From contig CAXXSI010000002.1 of assembly GCA_963669285.2 (NCBI GenBank), forward strand, positions 62,001-126,000: a stretch of DNA of 64,000 bases. Reading direction: 5' to 3'. A program made the translations under genes and the position numbers. Below, one piece after another: positions 27,307 through 35,370 of this stretch (its first letter is position 1; each line of letters begins with the position of its first letter). The notes beneath the pieces are model-generated. The model was given only the letters and a program-made list of their open reading frames with translations. It was not told where the DNA came from and did not search any database. The stretch comes from JAWKWH01 sp963669285. Lineage in GTDB: Bacteria; Pseudomonadota; Alphaproteobacteria; Rhizobiales; Rhizobiaceae.

Positions 27307-27903
27307 TTATCCGCCTTTGGTCATGTGGCTGTTGACAACCCGTTTCAACATAGGCGCGTAGTGGGAAAACGGCGGCGTTGAGCGGTCGGGATCCTTGCCT
27401 TCATCATCCCATATCCGCACTTGCAGAATGGCATCGAGGTTGGGATTTTCTGCGAATTCGGCGACTTCGTCTTCGTCCATCGGCCCGCCCTGCAGTTTCA
27501 GGGTCAGCACCGAGGCATCGGAGAGTTTGGCAAAATATGCCGGGTCTGTTGCACACAAATAGCGCTTTGCCGCCACGTGATAGCGTACACAATCGGTAAC
27601 GATCGTCGGAAAGAACTTTTCCAGCACCCTGGCACCGGCTTCATCGTGATGGTTGTCGATGCCCATGACTTGCGCATCGGCGGGGAATTCGCTGGTGTAA
27701 TGGCCGATGTCGTGGAGCAGCGCGCCGGCGACAAGCTTCTCGTCAGCGCCGGCTTGTTCAGCCAGTTGCGCGCCCTGCAGCATGTGTTGCGACATTGTTA
27801 CCTGTTCGCCCAGATAGGACTCCGCTCCGCGACGTTCGAATATGTCGCCGATGAAGTCGATGATATTGTCGGCATTGAGTTTCGAGAAATCCGGTTGCGG
27901 CAT
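27307..27903 (-). CDS. HD-domain mixed-valent diiron oxygenase, PhnZ/TmpB-like
   Basis: The 198-residue protein has the HD-type iron ligands His40, His64-Asp65, His86, His109 and Asp166, with spacing that matches PhnZ as I remember it. It also has the N-terminal Tyr30-x-x-Glu33 pair that in PhnZ/TmpB senses substrate. These enzymes cleave the C-P bond of a 1-hydroxyphosphonate, releasing phosphate. It starts 2 bases after the stop of a TmpA/GBBH-like dioxygenase gene, exactly the pair needed for (2-trimethylamino)ethylphosphonate breakdown. Substrate assignment is inference; another PhnZ-type or inositol-oxygenase-like role is possible. Confidence 0.82.
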   Translation of the reverse strand: MPQPDFSKLNADNIIDFIGDIFERRGAESYLGEQVTMSQHMLQGAQLAEQAGADEKLVAGALLHDIGHYTSEFPADAQVMGIDNHHDEAGARVLEKFFPTIVTDCVRYHVAAKRYLCATDPAYFAKLSDASVLTLKLQGGPMDEDEVAEFAENPNLDAILQVRIWDDEGKDPDRSTPPFSHYAPMLKRVVNSHMTKGG

Positions 27904-27905
27904 GT

Positions 27906-29051
27906 TCAGCCCTTCTCGGTTTCAAGCGCTGCGAGGGTGGAATACAAGCCATCTCGATCGGCATAACAACCCTGCAGCCATCGCGAACCGGCCCCCGAAT
28001 AGCCCTTTCGCGCATGCAGGACACGTGTGTTGTCGACGATGAAGCACTCGCCGGGCTCCAGCTTGAAACTGACAGCCATGGCCGGATCGTCGATGATCTC
28101 GCCGAAACGGCGATAGGCCGTGTAGTAGGTCTGCATGGCGTCGAAGGGCACATCGGTGATCGGTGCGCACGACCTGTTGTTGAAACGGATCGCAGTCAAT
28201 TCTCCATCGGGAGCCAGTTCGATCATCGGCTTTCGAGACGTCAGCCGCACTCCGGCCGCACCGGAAAACTCGAATCTGGCGCAATGGCGGGTCAAGAACT
28301 CGAAGCCTTCCGGCATCTCGTCACGCAGGCGCTGCGCTGCGCGAAAACCGTCGACGACCATCGAGTCGCCGCCCTCGGCGGAGTTTTCGAGACAGTAGAG
28401 GATCTGCAATGTCGGCACCGGGTCGCGATACGGATTGTCGGTGTGCGCCTGCAGCCCCAATCCCGTATAGGCCAGGTTGACCGGATTGACCTCGGTGCGA
28501 ACCTCGAACCATTTGCCGTAGTTGGTTTCGCGTATGTAGCCGAACAGACCGGCCACCTGTATAAGTGCGCCGCTTTCGACCGGTCCACCGGTCAGCTTGG
28601 CAAAGCCGCAGCGGCGAACAGCGGCAAGCCAGCCTCGCAACACCGCGCGATCGGTCTTCGCCGTCTCGAAATCTGCGGCTGGAACCTTGTCGTTCAGACC
28701 GCGATCCCATGGTTCGACAAATTCCGGCAACCAGCCTCTTTCGGGCTTTTGCGCCCGGTCATAGGCGTGATCGGCCAGCCAGCTCAGCGGAAAGGTCACA
28801 GTCTTGTCTTCCGGTTCGAACCTGATGGACAATTCGCCGGTGCCGTTGATGGTCGCCGCACCGATCCGCGTGTCTCCGGGAATGTCGGACAGGGTAATCA
28901 GGCGCTGGCCGGAATTTGCCGCCCGGGTTTCACCGTCCAGGGCATTGTCCCGCAGCCATATGGCGTGAAACCGGCACGATCCGCCATTGCCGTCCGAAAG
29001 GGCGATCGCCGCACCGTCATTGATGATTTCGGCCTGTGAGAAACTTGCCAT
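27906..29051 (-). CDS. TmpA / gamma-butyrobetaine hydroxylase-like 2-oxoglutarate dioxygenase
   Basis: The 381-residue protein has an N-terminal FHAIWLRDN segment and a TauD-type catalytic domain with iron ligands His203-x-Asp205 (QAHTDNPYRDP) and His346 (VLHARKGY), plus Arg357. In GBBH the N-terminal region binds zinc through cysteines after WLRDN; here it reads NALDGETRAANSGQRL, so those cysteines are absent, as I recall for TmpA-type proteins. Pairing with a PhnZ/TmpB-like gene favours hydroxylation of a trimethylammonium phosphonate over carnitine synthesis. It is divergent from a LysR regulator. Confidence 0.83.
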   Translation of the reverse strand: MASFSQAEIINDGAAIALSDGNGGSCRFHAIWLRDNALDGETRAANSGQRLITLSDIPGDTRIGAATINGTGELSIRFEPEDKTVTFPLSWLADHAYDRAQKPERGWLPEFVEPWDRGLNDKVPAADFETAKTDRAVLRGWLAAVRRCGFAKLTGGPVESGALIQVAGLFGYIRETNYGKWFEVRTEVNPVNLAYTGLGLQAHTDNPYRDPVPTLQILYCLENSAEGGDSMVVDGFRAAQRLRDEMPEGFEFLTRHCARFEFSGAAGVRLTSRKPMIELAPDGELTAIRFNNRSCAPITDVPFDAMQTYYTAYRRFGEIIDDPAMAVSFKLEPGECFIVDNTRVLHARKGYSGAGSRWLQGCYADRDGLYSTLAALETEKG

Positions 29052-29148
29052 GATTAGCCTCCACCGGAAAAGGTCTCACTATGGTTTGTAAGTCGATTCT
29101 GATGTAAGAAAAACCAATGGATTTTACGAACATGCCCAAAGAATATTT
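29052..29148. promoter_or_regulatory. Divergent promoter region, tmpA-like / lysR
   Basis: Only 97 bases separate the two start codons. A spaced inverted repeat GGTTT ... AAACC (about 29 bases between the arms, near 29083-29122) is a weak candidate for a LysR operator. The region is more AT-rich than the genes around it. Confidence 0.4.
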
Positions 29149-30015
29149 ATGACACAGTCGCCGATCGACGAACTTCCGCCACTCGAATGGCTGCGTGCCT
29201 TCGAGGCGGCCGGCCGTCTCGGCAGTTTCACAGCCGCCGCCGATGAGACCGGCCTGACCCAGGCGGCCATCAGCCAGCGCATCAAGCAATTGGAGGCGCG
29301 CCTTGGCACGACTCTGTTCAAGCGCCTGCCCAAGGGTGTGGAGCTGACGGTGGCCGGCGACGCATACATTCCCCACATCGCCGGAGCGTTGGCGCGGGTT
29401 CGTCGCGGAACCGCCGACCTGTTTGCGCGTCCGAGGGCTCGCATATCGATTGCTGCAACCCCATCGGTCATCGCGCTGTGGATCGCGCCGCGTATAGCCA
29501 ACCTGACCGCAGCATTGCGCGGAACCGAACTATCACTGGCCTCGATCGGACGCGAGGCGGACTACGACGGCGATGGTCACGACTATCAGGTTCGATTCGG
29601 CGACGGATCGTGGGGTGGGTTTGACGCCGGATTGCTGTTTCAGGAGCGCCTGGCGCCGCTTTGTTCACCGGCAATGCTGGAGCGATGCGACGACTGGCGG
29701 GAGCTGCCGGTCATTGCGCTTACCGGCCCGCGCGACGGCTGGCGCCAATGGGCGAGCCTGACCGGAGATCCGCCGCCAAAAGCACCGGTGTTGCGTTTTG
29801 ACAGCCAGCTAGCGGCGTTAGAAGCGGCCAAGGCCGGTGCCGGTGTCACACTTGCCTCGCTACCGCTTGCCGCTGCCATGATCGAGGGCGATCAGCTCGT
29901 CCGGCTCTCGGACCAGACATTGACCATGACCGGCGGTCAGTGGCTCTGCCGGCGTGACGACAGGATGCCGGGTAGGGAGCATGAAGTGATTTCTAGAGCG
30001 CTTGCCGGCGCTTGA
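29149..30015 (+). CDS. LysR family transcriptional regulator (GcvA-like)
   Basis: The 288-residue protein has an N-terminal winged helix (SFTAAADETGLTQAAISQRI, then LEARLGTTLF) and a periplasmic-binding-like effector domain of the GcvA type. It is transcribed away from the oxygenase pair, the usual position for a LysR activator of the neighbouring operon. The effector is not known; if the pair is TmpAB, a trimethylammonium phosphonate would be the obvious candidate. Confidence 0.9.
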   Translation: MTQSPIDELPPLEWLRAFEAAGRLGSFTAAADETGLTQAAISQRIKQLEARLGTTLFKRLPKGVELTVAGDAYIPHIAGALARVRRGTADLFARPRARISIAATPSVIALWIAPRIANLTAALRGTELSLASIGREADYDGDGHDYQVRFGDGSWGGFDAGLLFQERLAPLCSPAMLERCDDWRELPVIALTGPRDGWRQWASLTGDPPPKAPVLRFDSQLAALEAAKAGAGVTLASLPLAAAMIEGDQLVRLSDQTLTMTGGQWLCRRDDRMPGREHEVISRALAGA

Positions 30016-30036
30016 ATGGGATAACTCAGCCGCCGC

Positions 30037-31536
30037 TTACTGAAACGCGGTTTCCGAAAAGCTGCGCAATTTGCGCGAATGCAGGCGTTCCGGCGGCATC
30101 TGGGCAAGTGATTCAAGTGCCTTGATGCCGATGGTCAGGTGCTGGCTGACCTGACGTTTGTAGAACTCCGACGCCATGCCCGGCAGCTTCAGTTCCCCGT
30201 GCAGCGGCTTGTCGGAGACGCACAAAAGCGTTCCGTAGGGCACGCGAAAGCGGAACCCGTTGGCGGCGATCGTTGCCGATTCCATATCGAGCGCGATGGC
30301 GCGCGACTGCGACAGCCGCTGTACCGGTCCGCCCTGATCGCGCAATTCCCAGTTCCGGTTGTCGATGGTCGCCACCGTACCGGTGCGCATCACCCGTTTG
30401 AGGTCATATCCGGCAAGGCCGGTCACTTCGGCAACCGCCTCCTGCATCGCCACCTGCACTTCGGCCAGCGCCGGAATCGGCACCCACACGGGCAGATCGT
30501 CGTCGAGCACATGGTCCTCACGCACATAGGCATGGGCAAGAACGTAGTCGCCAAGCGCCTGGCTGTTGCGCAATCCGGCGCAGTGTCCGAGCATCAGCCA
30601 TGCATGCGGACGCAGCACCGCGATATGGTCGGTGATCGTCTTGGCGTTGGATGGCCCGACACCGATATTGACCATGGTGATGCCGGCATGTCCGGGCTTG
30701 GCCAGGTGGTAGGCGGGCATCTGCGGCAGTTTGCCGGGCGCAGTTCCTTCACACGAACTGGCATCACCGGCCTTGGTGATCACGTTGCCGGGTTCGATGA
30801 AAGCGGAATAGCCTTCACCACCTTTCGCCATCAGCTCGCGGGCAAACTTGCAGAATTCGTCGATATAGAACTGGTAGTTGGTGAACAGCACGTAGTTCTG
30901 GAAGTGGTGTGGACTGGTCGCCGTATAGTGTGCCAGCCGGTGTAGCGAATAGTCGACACGCTGTGCCGTGAAAGGCGCCAGCGGCTGCGGTTCACCCGGT
31001 CCCGGTTCATAGGTGCCGTTGGCGATATGGTCGTCGGTGGCGTTGATATCGGGCACGTCGAACAGGTCGCGTAGCGGCCTGTCGATATTCTCTGCCGCCG
31101 TCGCGCCGACATTGGCGCCTTCCGAAAAGGCAAAATGCAGCGGTATCGGCGTATCGGATTCCGATACTTCGACCGGTACGCCATGGTTGCGGATTATCAG
31201 CCCGAGCTGGTCCGTCAGATAGGGTTCGAAAAGATCGGGCCGCGTGATCGTCGTCGAATAGTGACCGGGCGCAGCCATATGGCCGTAGGCCAAACGCGAA
31301 TCGATATGGGCGAACGACGAGGTCGAAACGCCCACTTCCGGATAATAGGCGCGGTATCGCCGCGCCACGCCCTTTTCACAATAGTCGGTAAATGCACTGA
31401 CCAGGAATTGCGTATTGCGGTAATAAAGTTCCTTCAGCGCCGCGATGGCTTGGTGCGCATCAGTGAATGTTTGGCGGGCAAACGGTTGCGGGCGTGAAAT
31501 GTCTTCGATTGATTCGGGAAAAGTTCTGTCATCCAT
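30037..31536 (-). CDS. amn: AMP nucleosidase
   Basis: The 499-residue protein matches AMP nucleosidase in length and layout: an N-terminal Amn-specific domain (HAAPGHY-like region, DRPLRDLFDVPDI) and a C-terminal nucleoside-phosphorylase-like fold with MVNIGVGPSNAKTITDHIA and LDMESATIAANGFRFRVPYG. It hydrolyses AMP to adenine and ribose 5-phosphate, balancing purine pools. It converges on the LysR gene (21 bases between ends) and appears monocistronic. Confidence 0.94.
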   Translation of the reverse strand: MDDRTFPESIEDISRPQPFARQTFTDAHQAIAALKELYYRNTQFLVSAFTDYCEKGVARRYRAYYPEVGVSTSSFAHIDSRLAYGHMAAPGHYSTTITRPDLFEPYLTDQLGLIIRNHGVPVEVSESDTPIPLHFAFSEGANVGATAAENIDRPLRDLFDVPDINATDDHIANGTYEPGPGEPQPLAPFTAQRVDYSLHRLAHYTATSPHHFQNYVLFTNYQFYIDEFCKFARELMAKGGEGYSAFIEPGNVITKAGDASSCEGTAPGKLPQMPAYHLAKPGHAGITMVNIGVGPSNAKTITDHIAVLRPHAWLMLGHCAGLRNSQALGDYVLAHAYVREDHVLDDDLPVWVPIPALAEVQVAMQEAVAEVTGLAGYDLKRVMRTGTVATIDNRNWELRDQGGPVQRLSQSRAIALDMESATIAANGFRFRVPYGTLLCVSDKPLHGELKLPGMASEFYKRQVSQHLTIGIKALESLAQMPPERLHSRKLRSFSETAFQ

Positions 31537-31605
31537 GGCCCAATATAGAGTTGCGTGTGACGCTTTGGGAGGGGGCTCGGTGAAATTTGTGACATCGTGG
31601 TTTCC

Positions 31606-31782
31606 TCAACGGTTCCTCTGAATAGACACCATCAGCACAAATCCGACGCCGCTGTTTTCGGTGATGTTGTCGCCGATCGTATTGTCCGAGACGGCATAGA
31701 CCGGCATGAACGCCATTCCGCAGAGCACGGTCGCTGTTGCCATCATACGCACTATTAAGCGGCGGATTTTGTTGCTCTTCAT
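31606..31782 (-). CDS. Small exported peptide gene, 58 codons
   Basis: The predicted product starts MKSNKIRRLIVRMMATATV and has a signal-peptide-like N terminus (cleavage near VYA) followed by about 28 residues (SDNTIGDNITENSGVGFVL). GGAAG lies 8 bases before ATG 31782. It sits 24 bases after another tiny gene in the same direction. I do not recognise either product. Short length makes this uncertain, but the ribosome site and signal sequence together are better than chance. Confidence 0.4.
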   Translation of the reverse strand: MKSNKIRRLIVRMMATATVLCGMAFMPVYAVSDNTIGDNITENSGVGFVLMVSIQRNR

Positions 31783-31806
31783 CGTCCTGTCTTCCACATT
31801 TCCGCT

Positions 31807-31968
31807 CTATTGGCGGTGCGCCCGGTCACAGGCCGGACTTGATTCAACCATGCAGGGGAGACGGGAAGTCTTGCCGGTACGCCGCTCGCTGTTGGCGGCC
31901 AGCGCCGCAAACCACATGCCGAAGATCGTCAGGATCAGGCAGATGATGGTAAAGCGGCGAAACAACAT
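31807..31968 (-). CDS. Small membrane or exported peptide gene, 53 codons
   Basis: The product begins MLFRRFTIICLILTIFGMWF and continues AALAANSERRTGKTSRLPC, with two cysteines in the short polar tail (RLPCMVESSPACDRAHRQ). The hydrophobic stretch at residues 7-24 is a signal peptide or membrane anchor. The paired cysteines could form a disulfide in the periplasm. No strong ribosome site is visible. The next small gene follows 24 bases downstream, suggesting a two-peptide unit. Confidence 0.4.
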   Translation of the reverse strand: MLFRRFTIICLILTIFGMWFAALAANSERRTGKTSRLPCMVESSPACDRAHRQ

Positions 31969-32148
31969 GACGATTCTATGTCCCTTGCGTTTGTTGTCAG
32001 GGAATATGCATCCGCCGCCCTGAACTGCCTCTGATGCCGGCGTTCATTTTCGGTTCAAGATTGTTAAGCGGAAATTCCGGCGGCTATCGCCCTTGGCGCG
32101 GCGAACGTTCTGTGGTTGCCTGCGGCACGATCACCGGAAAGCGGACGC

Positions 32149-32856
32149 ATGAACGCACAGACAGAACCGATCCAACTGTATTTCTGGCCGACCCCCAACG
32201 GCTGGAAGATCACGATCATGCTGGAGGAGCTCGGCGTTCCGTGGGAGTTGAACTACGTCAATATCGGCAAGGGCGAGCAGTTCGAGCCGGCGTTTCTGGA
32301 GATTTCGCCCAATAACCGCATGCCGGCGATCATCGATCCGCAAGGACCGGACGGCGAACCGATTTCCGTATTCGAAAGCGGCGCGATCCTGCAATATCTC
32401 GGCCGTAAATACGGTCGGTTCTATCCATCGGATGAGCGCCGGCGCGTCGAGGTCGATCAATGGCTGCACTGGCAGATGGGCGGTTTCGGCCCGATGGCCG
32501 GTCAGGCGCACCATTTCCGCCTCTATGCGCCGGAAAAGATCCCTTACGCAATCGACCGATACACCAATGAATGCAATCGTCTCTACGGCGTCATGAACGC
32601 TCGGCTCGCTGATCGGGATTTTTTCGCCGGAGCGTACTCCATCGCCGACATGGCTTGCATGGGCTGGGCACTGCGCCACGAACGCCAGGGCCAGGATCTG
32701 AACGATTTTCCGAATGTGAAAGCCTGGTATGAACGCATGCTGGCGCGACCGGCGGTGGCACGCGGTATCGAACACGGCGCCGATATCGATCGCAAGGGCA
32801 GCGCGCCGACCGACAAGGATGCTCAGAAAGTTCTGTTCGGGCAGAAAGCGCGGTAG
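32149..32856 (+). CDS. Glutathione S-transferase, Nu class (YfcG/YghU-like)
   Basis: The 235-residue protein has the Nu-class N-terminal motif WPTPNGWKITIMLEELGVPW, where the Thr/Asn pair contacts glutathione, then ISPNNRMPAIID and FESGAILQYLGRKYG of the thioredoxin fold. Such proteins act as disulfide-bond reductases with glutathione. The start at ATG 32149 fits GGAAAG upstream; an in-frame extension to 32116 has no support. It converges with a methyltransferase gene. Confidence 0.92.
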   Translation: MNAQTEPIQLYFWPTPNGWKITIMLEELGVPWELNYVNIGKGEQFEPAFLEISPNNRMPAIIDPQGPDGEPISVFESGAILQYLGRKYGRFYPSDERRRVEVDQWLHWQMGGFGPMAGQAHHFRLYAPEKIPYAIDRYTNECNRLYGVMNARLADRDFFAGAYSIADMACMGWALRHERQGQDLNDFPNVKAWYERMLARPAVARGIEHGADIDRKGSAPTDKDAQKVLFGQKAR

Positions 32857-32934
32857 CCGGCGCTTTCGCATTGCCTCGGTCTGGTTGTTGGCCCAAACCG
32901 GCAATGACCGGTCTGGGCAGGATGGGACCTGAAC

Positions 32935-33768
32935 TCACATCTTCTTGGTGATGACGATTTCGGCGTATTCCGATGGCACCATCATGGTTCCGTCGGTGGC
33001 TTCGTTGAATTCGGCGATCGTCGCGAGAATATCAGCCTTCAATGCGTCCTCGCCAGCCTCGCCGACGGCGATGAACGCCTTGTGCACCGGCCCGTAGAAG
33101 GTTTTGAAAAACTCGGTGAAGTATTCCGGCGACGGATAGCGGAAATTGAACATTTTGCGGACGAACACGATCTCGTTGGAATTGCCGCCGAAAGTGTCGT
33201 TGATCCACTGTTCATTGCCCCACATTGCCGGAGATTTGACGCCGGGTGGAGGCGGTACGTGCTGGCCGAGCGCCTTGAACAAGGCACCGATGAAGCTCTC
33301 GGGCGTCCAGTTGGCCATGGCGATCCTGCCGCCCCGCCTGGCGACTCGCATCATTTCGGCAGCCGACTGCATCTGGTTGGGGGTGAACATGACGCCGAAT
33401 GTCGAGACGACCATATCGAAACTGTCATCGTCGAAGGGAAGTGCCTCGGCGTCCGCCACCATATATTCGGGATCAAGACCTTCGGCCTTGGCGCGGGCGC
33501 GACCGCTATTGAGCAGGCTTTCGACATAGTCGGTGGAGGTGACATCGGCAAATCGGCGCGCGAATGCGAGTGTCGCGTTGCCGTTTCCGGCGGCGACGTC
33601 GAGCACCTTGGCGCCGGGGCGAATTTGCACCGTCTCGGCGAGTTCTTCACCGGTGAGCTGCAGCGTCACGCCGATACGGGCGTAGTCGCCGGACGACCAG
33701 GCGGCATTCTGCTTGGTCTTGATGGCTGCATAGTCGGGGGCGGCGGTAATTTCGGTAACGGCGTTCAT
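32935..33768 (-). CDS. Class I SAM-dependent methyltransferase
   Basis: The 277-residue protein has motif I VLDVAAGNGNATLAFAR, the post-I acidic TSTDYVESLL, motif II DSFDMVVSTFGVMF and motif III RVARRGGRIAMANW, as in UbiE/COQ5-like enzymes. ATG at 33768 has GGAGAGG upstream and is preferred over 33798. The substrate is unknown. Confidence 0.85.
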   Translation of the reverse strand: MNAVTEITAAPDYAAIKTKQNAAWSSGDYARIGVTLQLTGEELAETVQIRPGAKVLDVAAGNGNATLAFARRFADVTSTDYVESLLNSGRARAKAEGLDPEYMVADAEALPFDDDSFDMVVSTFGVMFTPNQMQSAAEMMRVARRGGRIAMANWTPESFIGALFKALGQHVPPPPGVKSPAMWGNEQWINDTFGGNSNEIVFVRKMFNFRYPSPEYFTEFFKTFYGPVHKAFIAVGEAGEDALKADILATIAEFNEATDGTMMVPSEYAEIVITKKM

Positions 33769-33942
33769 GGGGGCGTCCTCTCCATGGTGGTTGATCAATG
33801 ATCGGCACCATGAAGGAACGACGTTTCAGCCGAATGTCGGCTGTGAATCCGCCATGTTTCAATTGTTGCGCAGGCAGCTAGTGGGTCCGGACCCCAACCA
33901 AATGCCTTCGCTTGCGGTCCGGCGGCGTCTTCCCGGCGTCAA

Positions 33943-34299
33943 TTATGGTTGGCGGGTCCATTTCTCAGAACGGCAGAGCAAACCAAACGCCACGCATCCC
34001 GACATCGTCAGAACATTGCCGTTGACCTCGCCTTTGCCCTTGTAGGTTTTTTCCGCCTCAATATCGGTCAGTTCGCCCGCATATCTGTTGCCGCCCGCCG
34101 GCTTCATCCAGCCCGCACGCTTGCCTTTGTTGTCACCACTCATGACGGTCACACAATAGCGACTGCCGCATTTCGAAATCTTCTCGAGCGTGCCGCCTTT
34201 GGCTGCGGGGCGTTTCCACATGCCCTCGATCGGATCGGCATACGCCGCTCCGGTGAAAGCAAGTACTGCGACTGTGCCCACGATAAGCCTGAATTTCAT
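33943..34299 (-). CDS. DUF2147 exported protein
   Basis: The 118-residue protein has a signal peptide (to about AAYADP) and the DUF2147 pattern: DPIEGMWKRP, a Cys pair in SKCGSRYCV and GNVLTMSGCVAFGLLCRSEKWTR at the C-terminus. ATG 34299 has GGAG at good spacing. Function of the family is unknown; the fold is lipocalin-like and periplasmic. It has its own promoter space upstream and nothing directly downstream. Confidence 0.85.
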   Translation of the reverse strand: MKFRLIVGTVAVLAFTGAAYADPIEGMWKRPAAKGGTLEKISKCGSRYCVTVMSGDNKGKRAGWMKPAGGNRYAGELTDIEAEKTYKGKGEVNGNVLTMSGCVAFGLLCRSEKWTRQP

Positions 34300-34711
34300 C
34301 TCGAATCTCCATCCCATTTATTGCTGATTCTTGCTCGCCCCTGTTTGTCCAGAATAGTCGAGCAGCCCGGAAAACAAAAGCGTACCGCAGGGTAACCGGG
34401 CATCGCGACGGTCGTAGGCTCACGGTCATCCTGACGGTTTTCCAAAATCGCTTCATCATCCCTTGGTTAGCAAATACTTGCGAGGCGCCTTGTAAATTTT
34501 CGGCAGTTTTGCGCCGAATCCAAGCTTTCCGGCGCATCGCCATCCTTAACGAATTCTCACGTTAACATGTTGTTTTTGTTTCGTTTGCTCGCCGTTAAGC
34601 AAGCCGTTTAACCGCTAATTGAAATCTGGTCGCCATGCTTCACCCATCAATTTAGAGGCGCCCATCGGGACAAATTGAGCGCTTCGCCAGAGTAAAAAAG
34701 GACAGGGAAAA
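34300..34711. other. 412-bp intergenic stretch, no gene recognised
   Basis: Frames crossing this stretch are short or read through the DUF2147 gene on the wrong frame. The right half (34550-34640) is AT-richer and has several GTTAA motifs and a short inverted pair around GCCGTTAAGCAAGCCGTTTAA. Promoters for the DUF2147 gene (minus) and the Sel1-like gene (plus) should lie here. Confidence 0.5.
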
Positions 34712-34978
34712 ATGGCACGTTTTGAGATGCTTGAAGCCGGTTTCGGCGACATGGGAACAACGGCTCAGGCCGACATCTTGTTTGAACTGGGCATGATGTA
34801 TGCGACCGGACGCGACTGCGATGTCGATATCGTCGCCGCACACAAATGGTTCAATATTGCAGCCATCAAGGGCTCGGAGCGTGCAGGCGCCCTGCGTATG
34901 GAATTGTCGGAGACGATGACCAAGACCGAAATCGCCCAGGCGCTGCGCGATGCGCGCGAATGGATGACCATGCACTGA
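34712..34978 (+). CDS. Small Sel1-repeat-like protein
   Basis: The 88-residue soluble protein includes ADILFELGMMYATGRDCDVD and IVAAHKWFNIAAIKGSERAG, which together read as one Sel1-like (TPR-related) repeat, followed by a helix ending WMTMH. AGGGAAAA precedes ATG. One repeat alone suggests a small interaction module. An intrinsic terminator follows 6 bases after the stop, so it is a compact single-gene unit. Relatives of this size are familiar in Hyphomicrobiales, but the function is unknown. Confidence 0.8.
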   Translation: MARFEMLEAGFGDMGTTAQADILFELGMMYATGRDCDVDIVAAHKWFNIAAIKGSERAGALRMELSETMTKTEIAQALRDAREWMTMH

Positions 34979-34984
34979 CGATTT

Positions 34985-35011
34985 GGCGGCGGGTTTTGTC
35001 TCGCCGCCTTT
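34985..35011 (+). terminator. Intrinsic terminator after the Sel1-like gene
   Basis: GGCGGCG (34985-34991) pairs with CGCCGCC (35002-35008) around a T-rich loop, followed by TTTC. Confidence 0.75.
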
Positions 35012-35117
35012 CAGATAATGCCGAGACGCGGCGTTAAAGCCGCGCACGTGTGCAAGCACAGGGCGGGCCAGGTTTCGCGAATGCGGGGCAAAAAGGGGAC
35101 GGATTCGCCTGAATTTC

Positions 35118-35156
35118 CAAAACCGCGAGCCGGATTGTCCGGACCGCGGTTTTTTT
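35118..35156 (+). terminator. Strong intrinsic terminator with no gene before it
   Basis: AAACCGCG (35120-35127) pairs with CGCGGTTT (35145-35152), with an inner CCGGA/TCCGG stem, followed by seven T residues. The previous gene already ends at its own terminator at 34985-35011, and no credible reading frame lies in the 106 bases between. A short untranslated RNA ending here is possible. Confidence 0.75.
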
Positions 35157-35370
35157 CTTGGCTGATGCATCCACCATTGCGCCTGCAGCGATTGGACCTG
35201 TCTGGAACGACAAGCCGACTAACAGCAGGTTAGCCCTTGCCGCGTCAGCTAAAATGCCGTCATACTCGCGAAACAACCCATAATTAGGGGTCAAGAACAA
35301 CGCCGGGTTTGCGCGCGCCGGGCTGTTGTGCCCGTGGACAATCGAGGTAGCGCGATTGAGGGAGTGCACC

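Noticed and set aside
35018..35233. 71-codon open frame after the Sel1-like gene
   Set aside because: It runs through a strong intrinsic terminator and has no ribosome site or recognisable sequence.
35230..35370. Pho box upstream of the PhoX-family gene
   Set aside because: CCGTCATA at about 35255 resembles one half-site, but no second half-site at the right spacing could be found.
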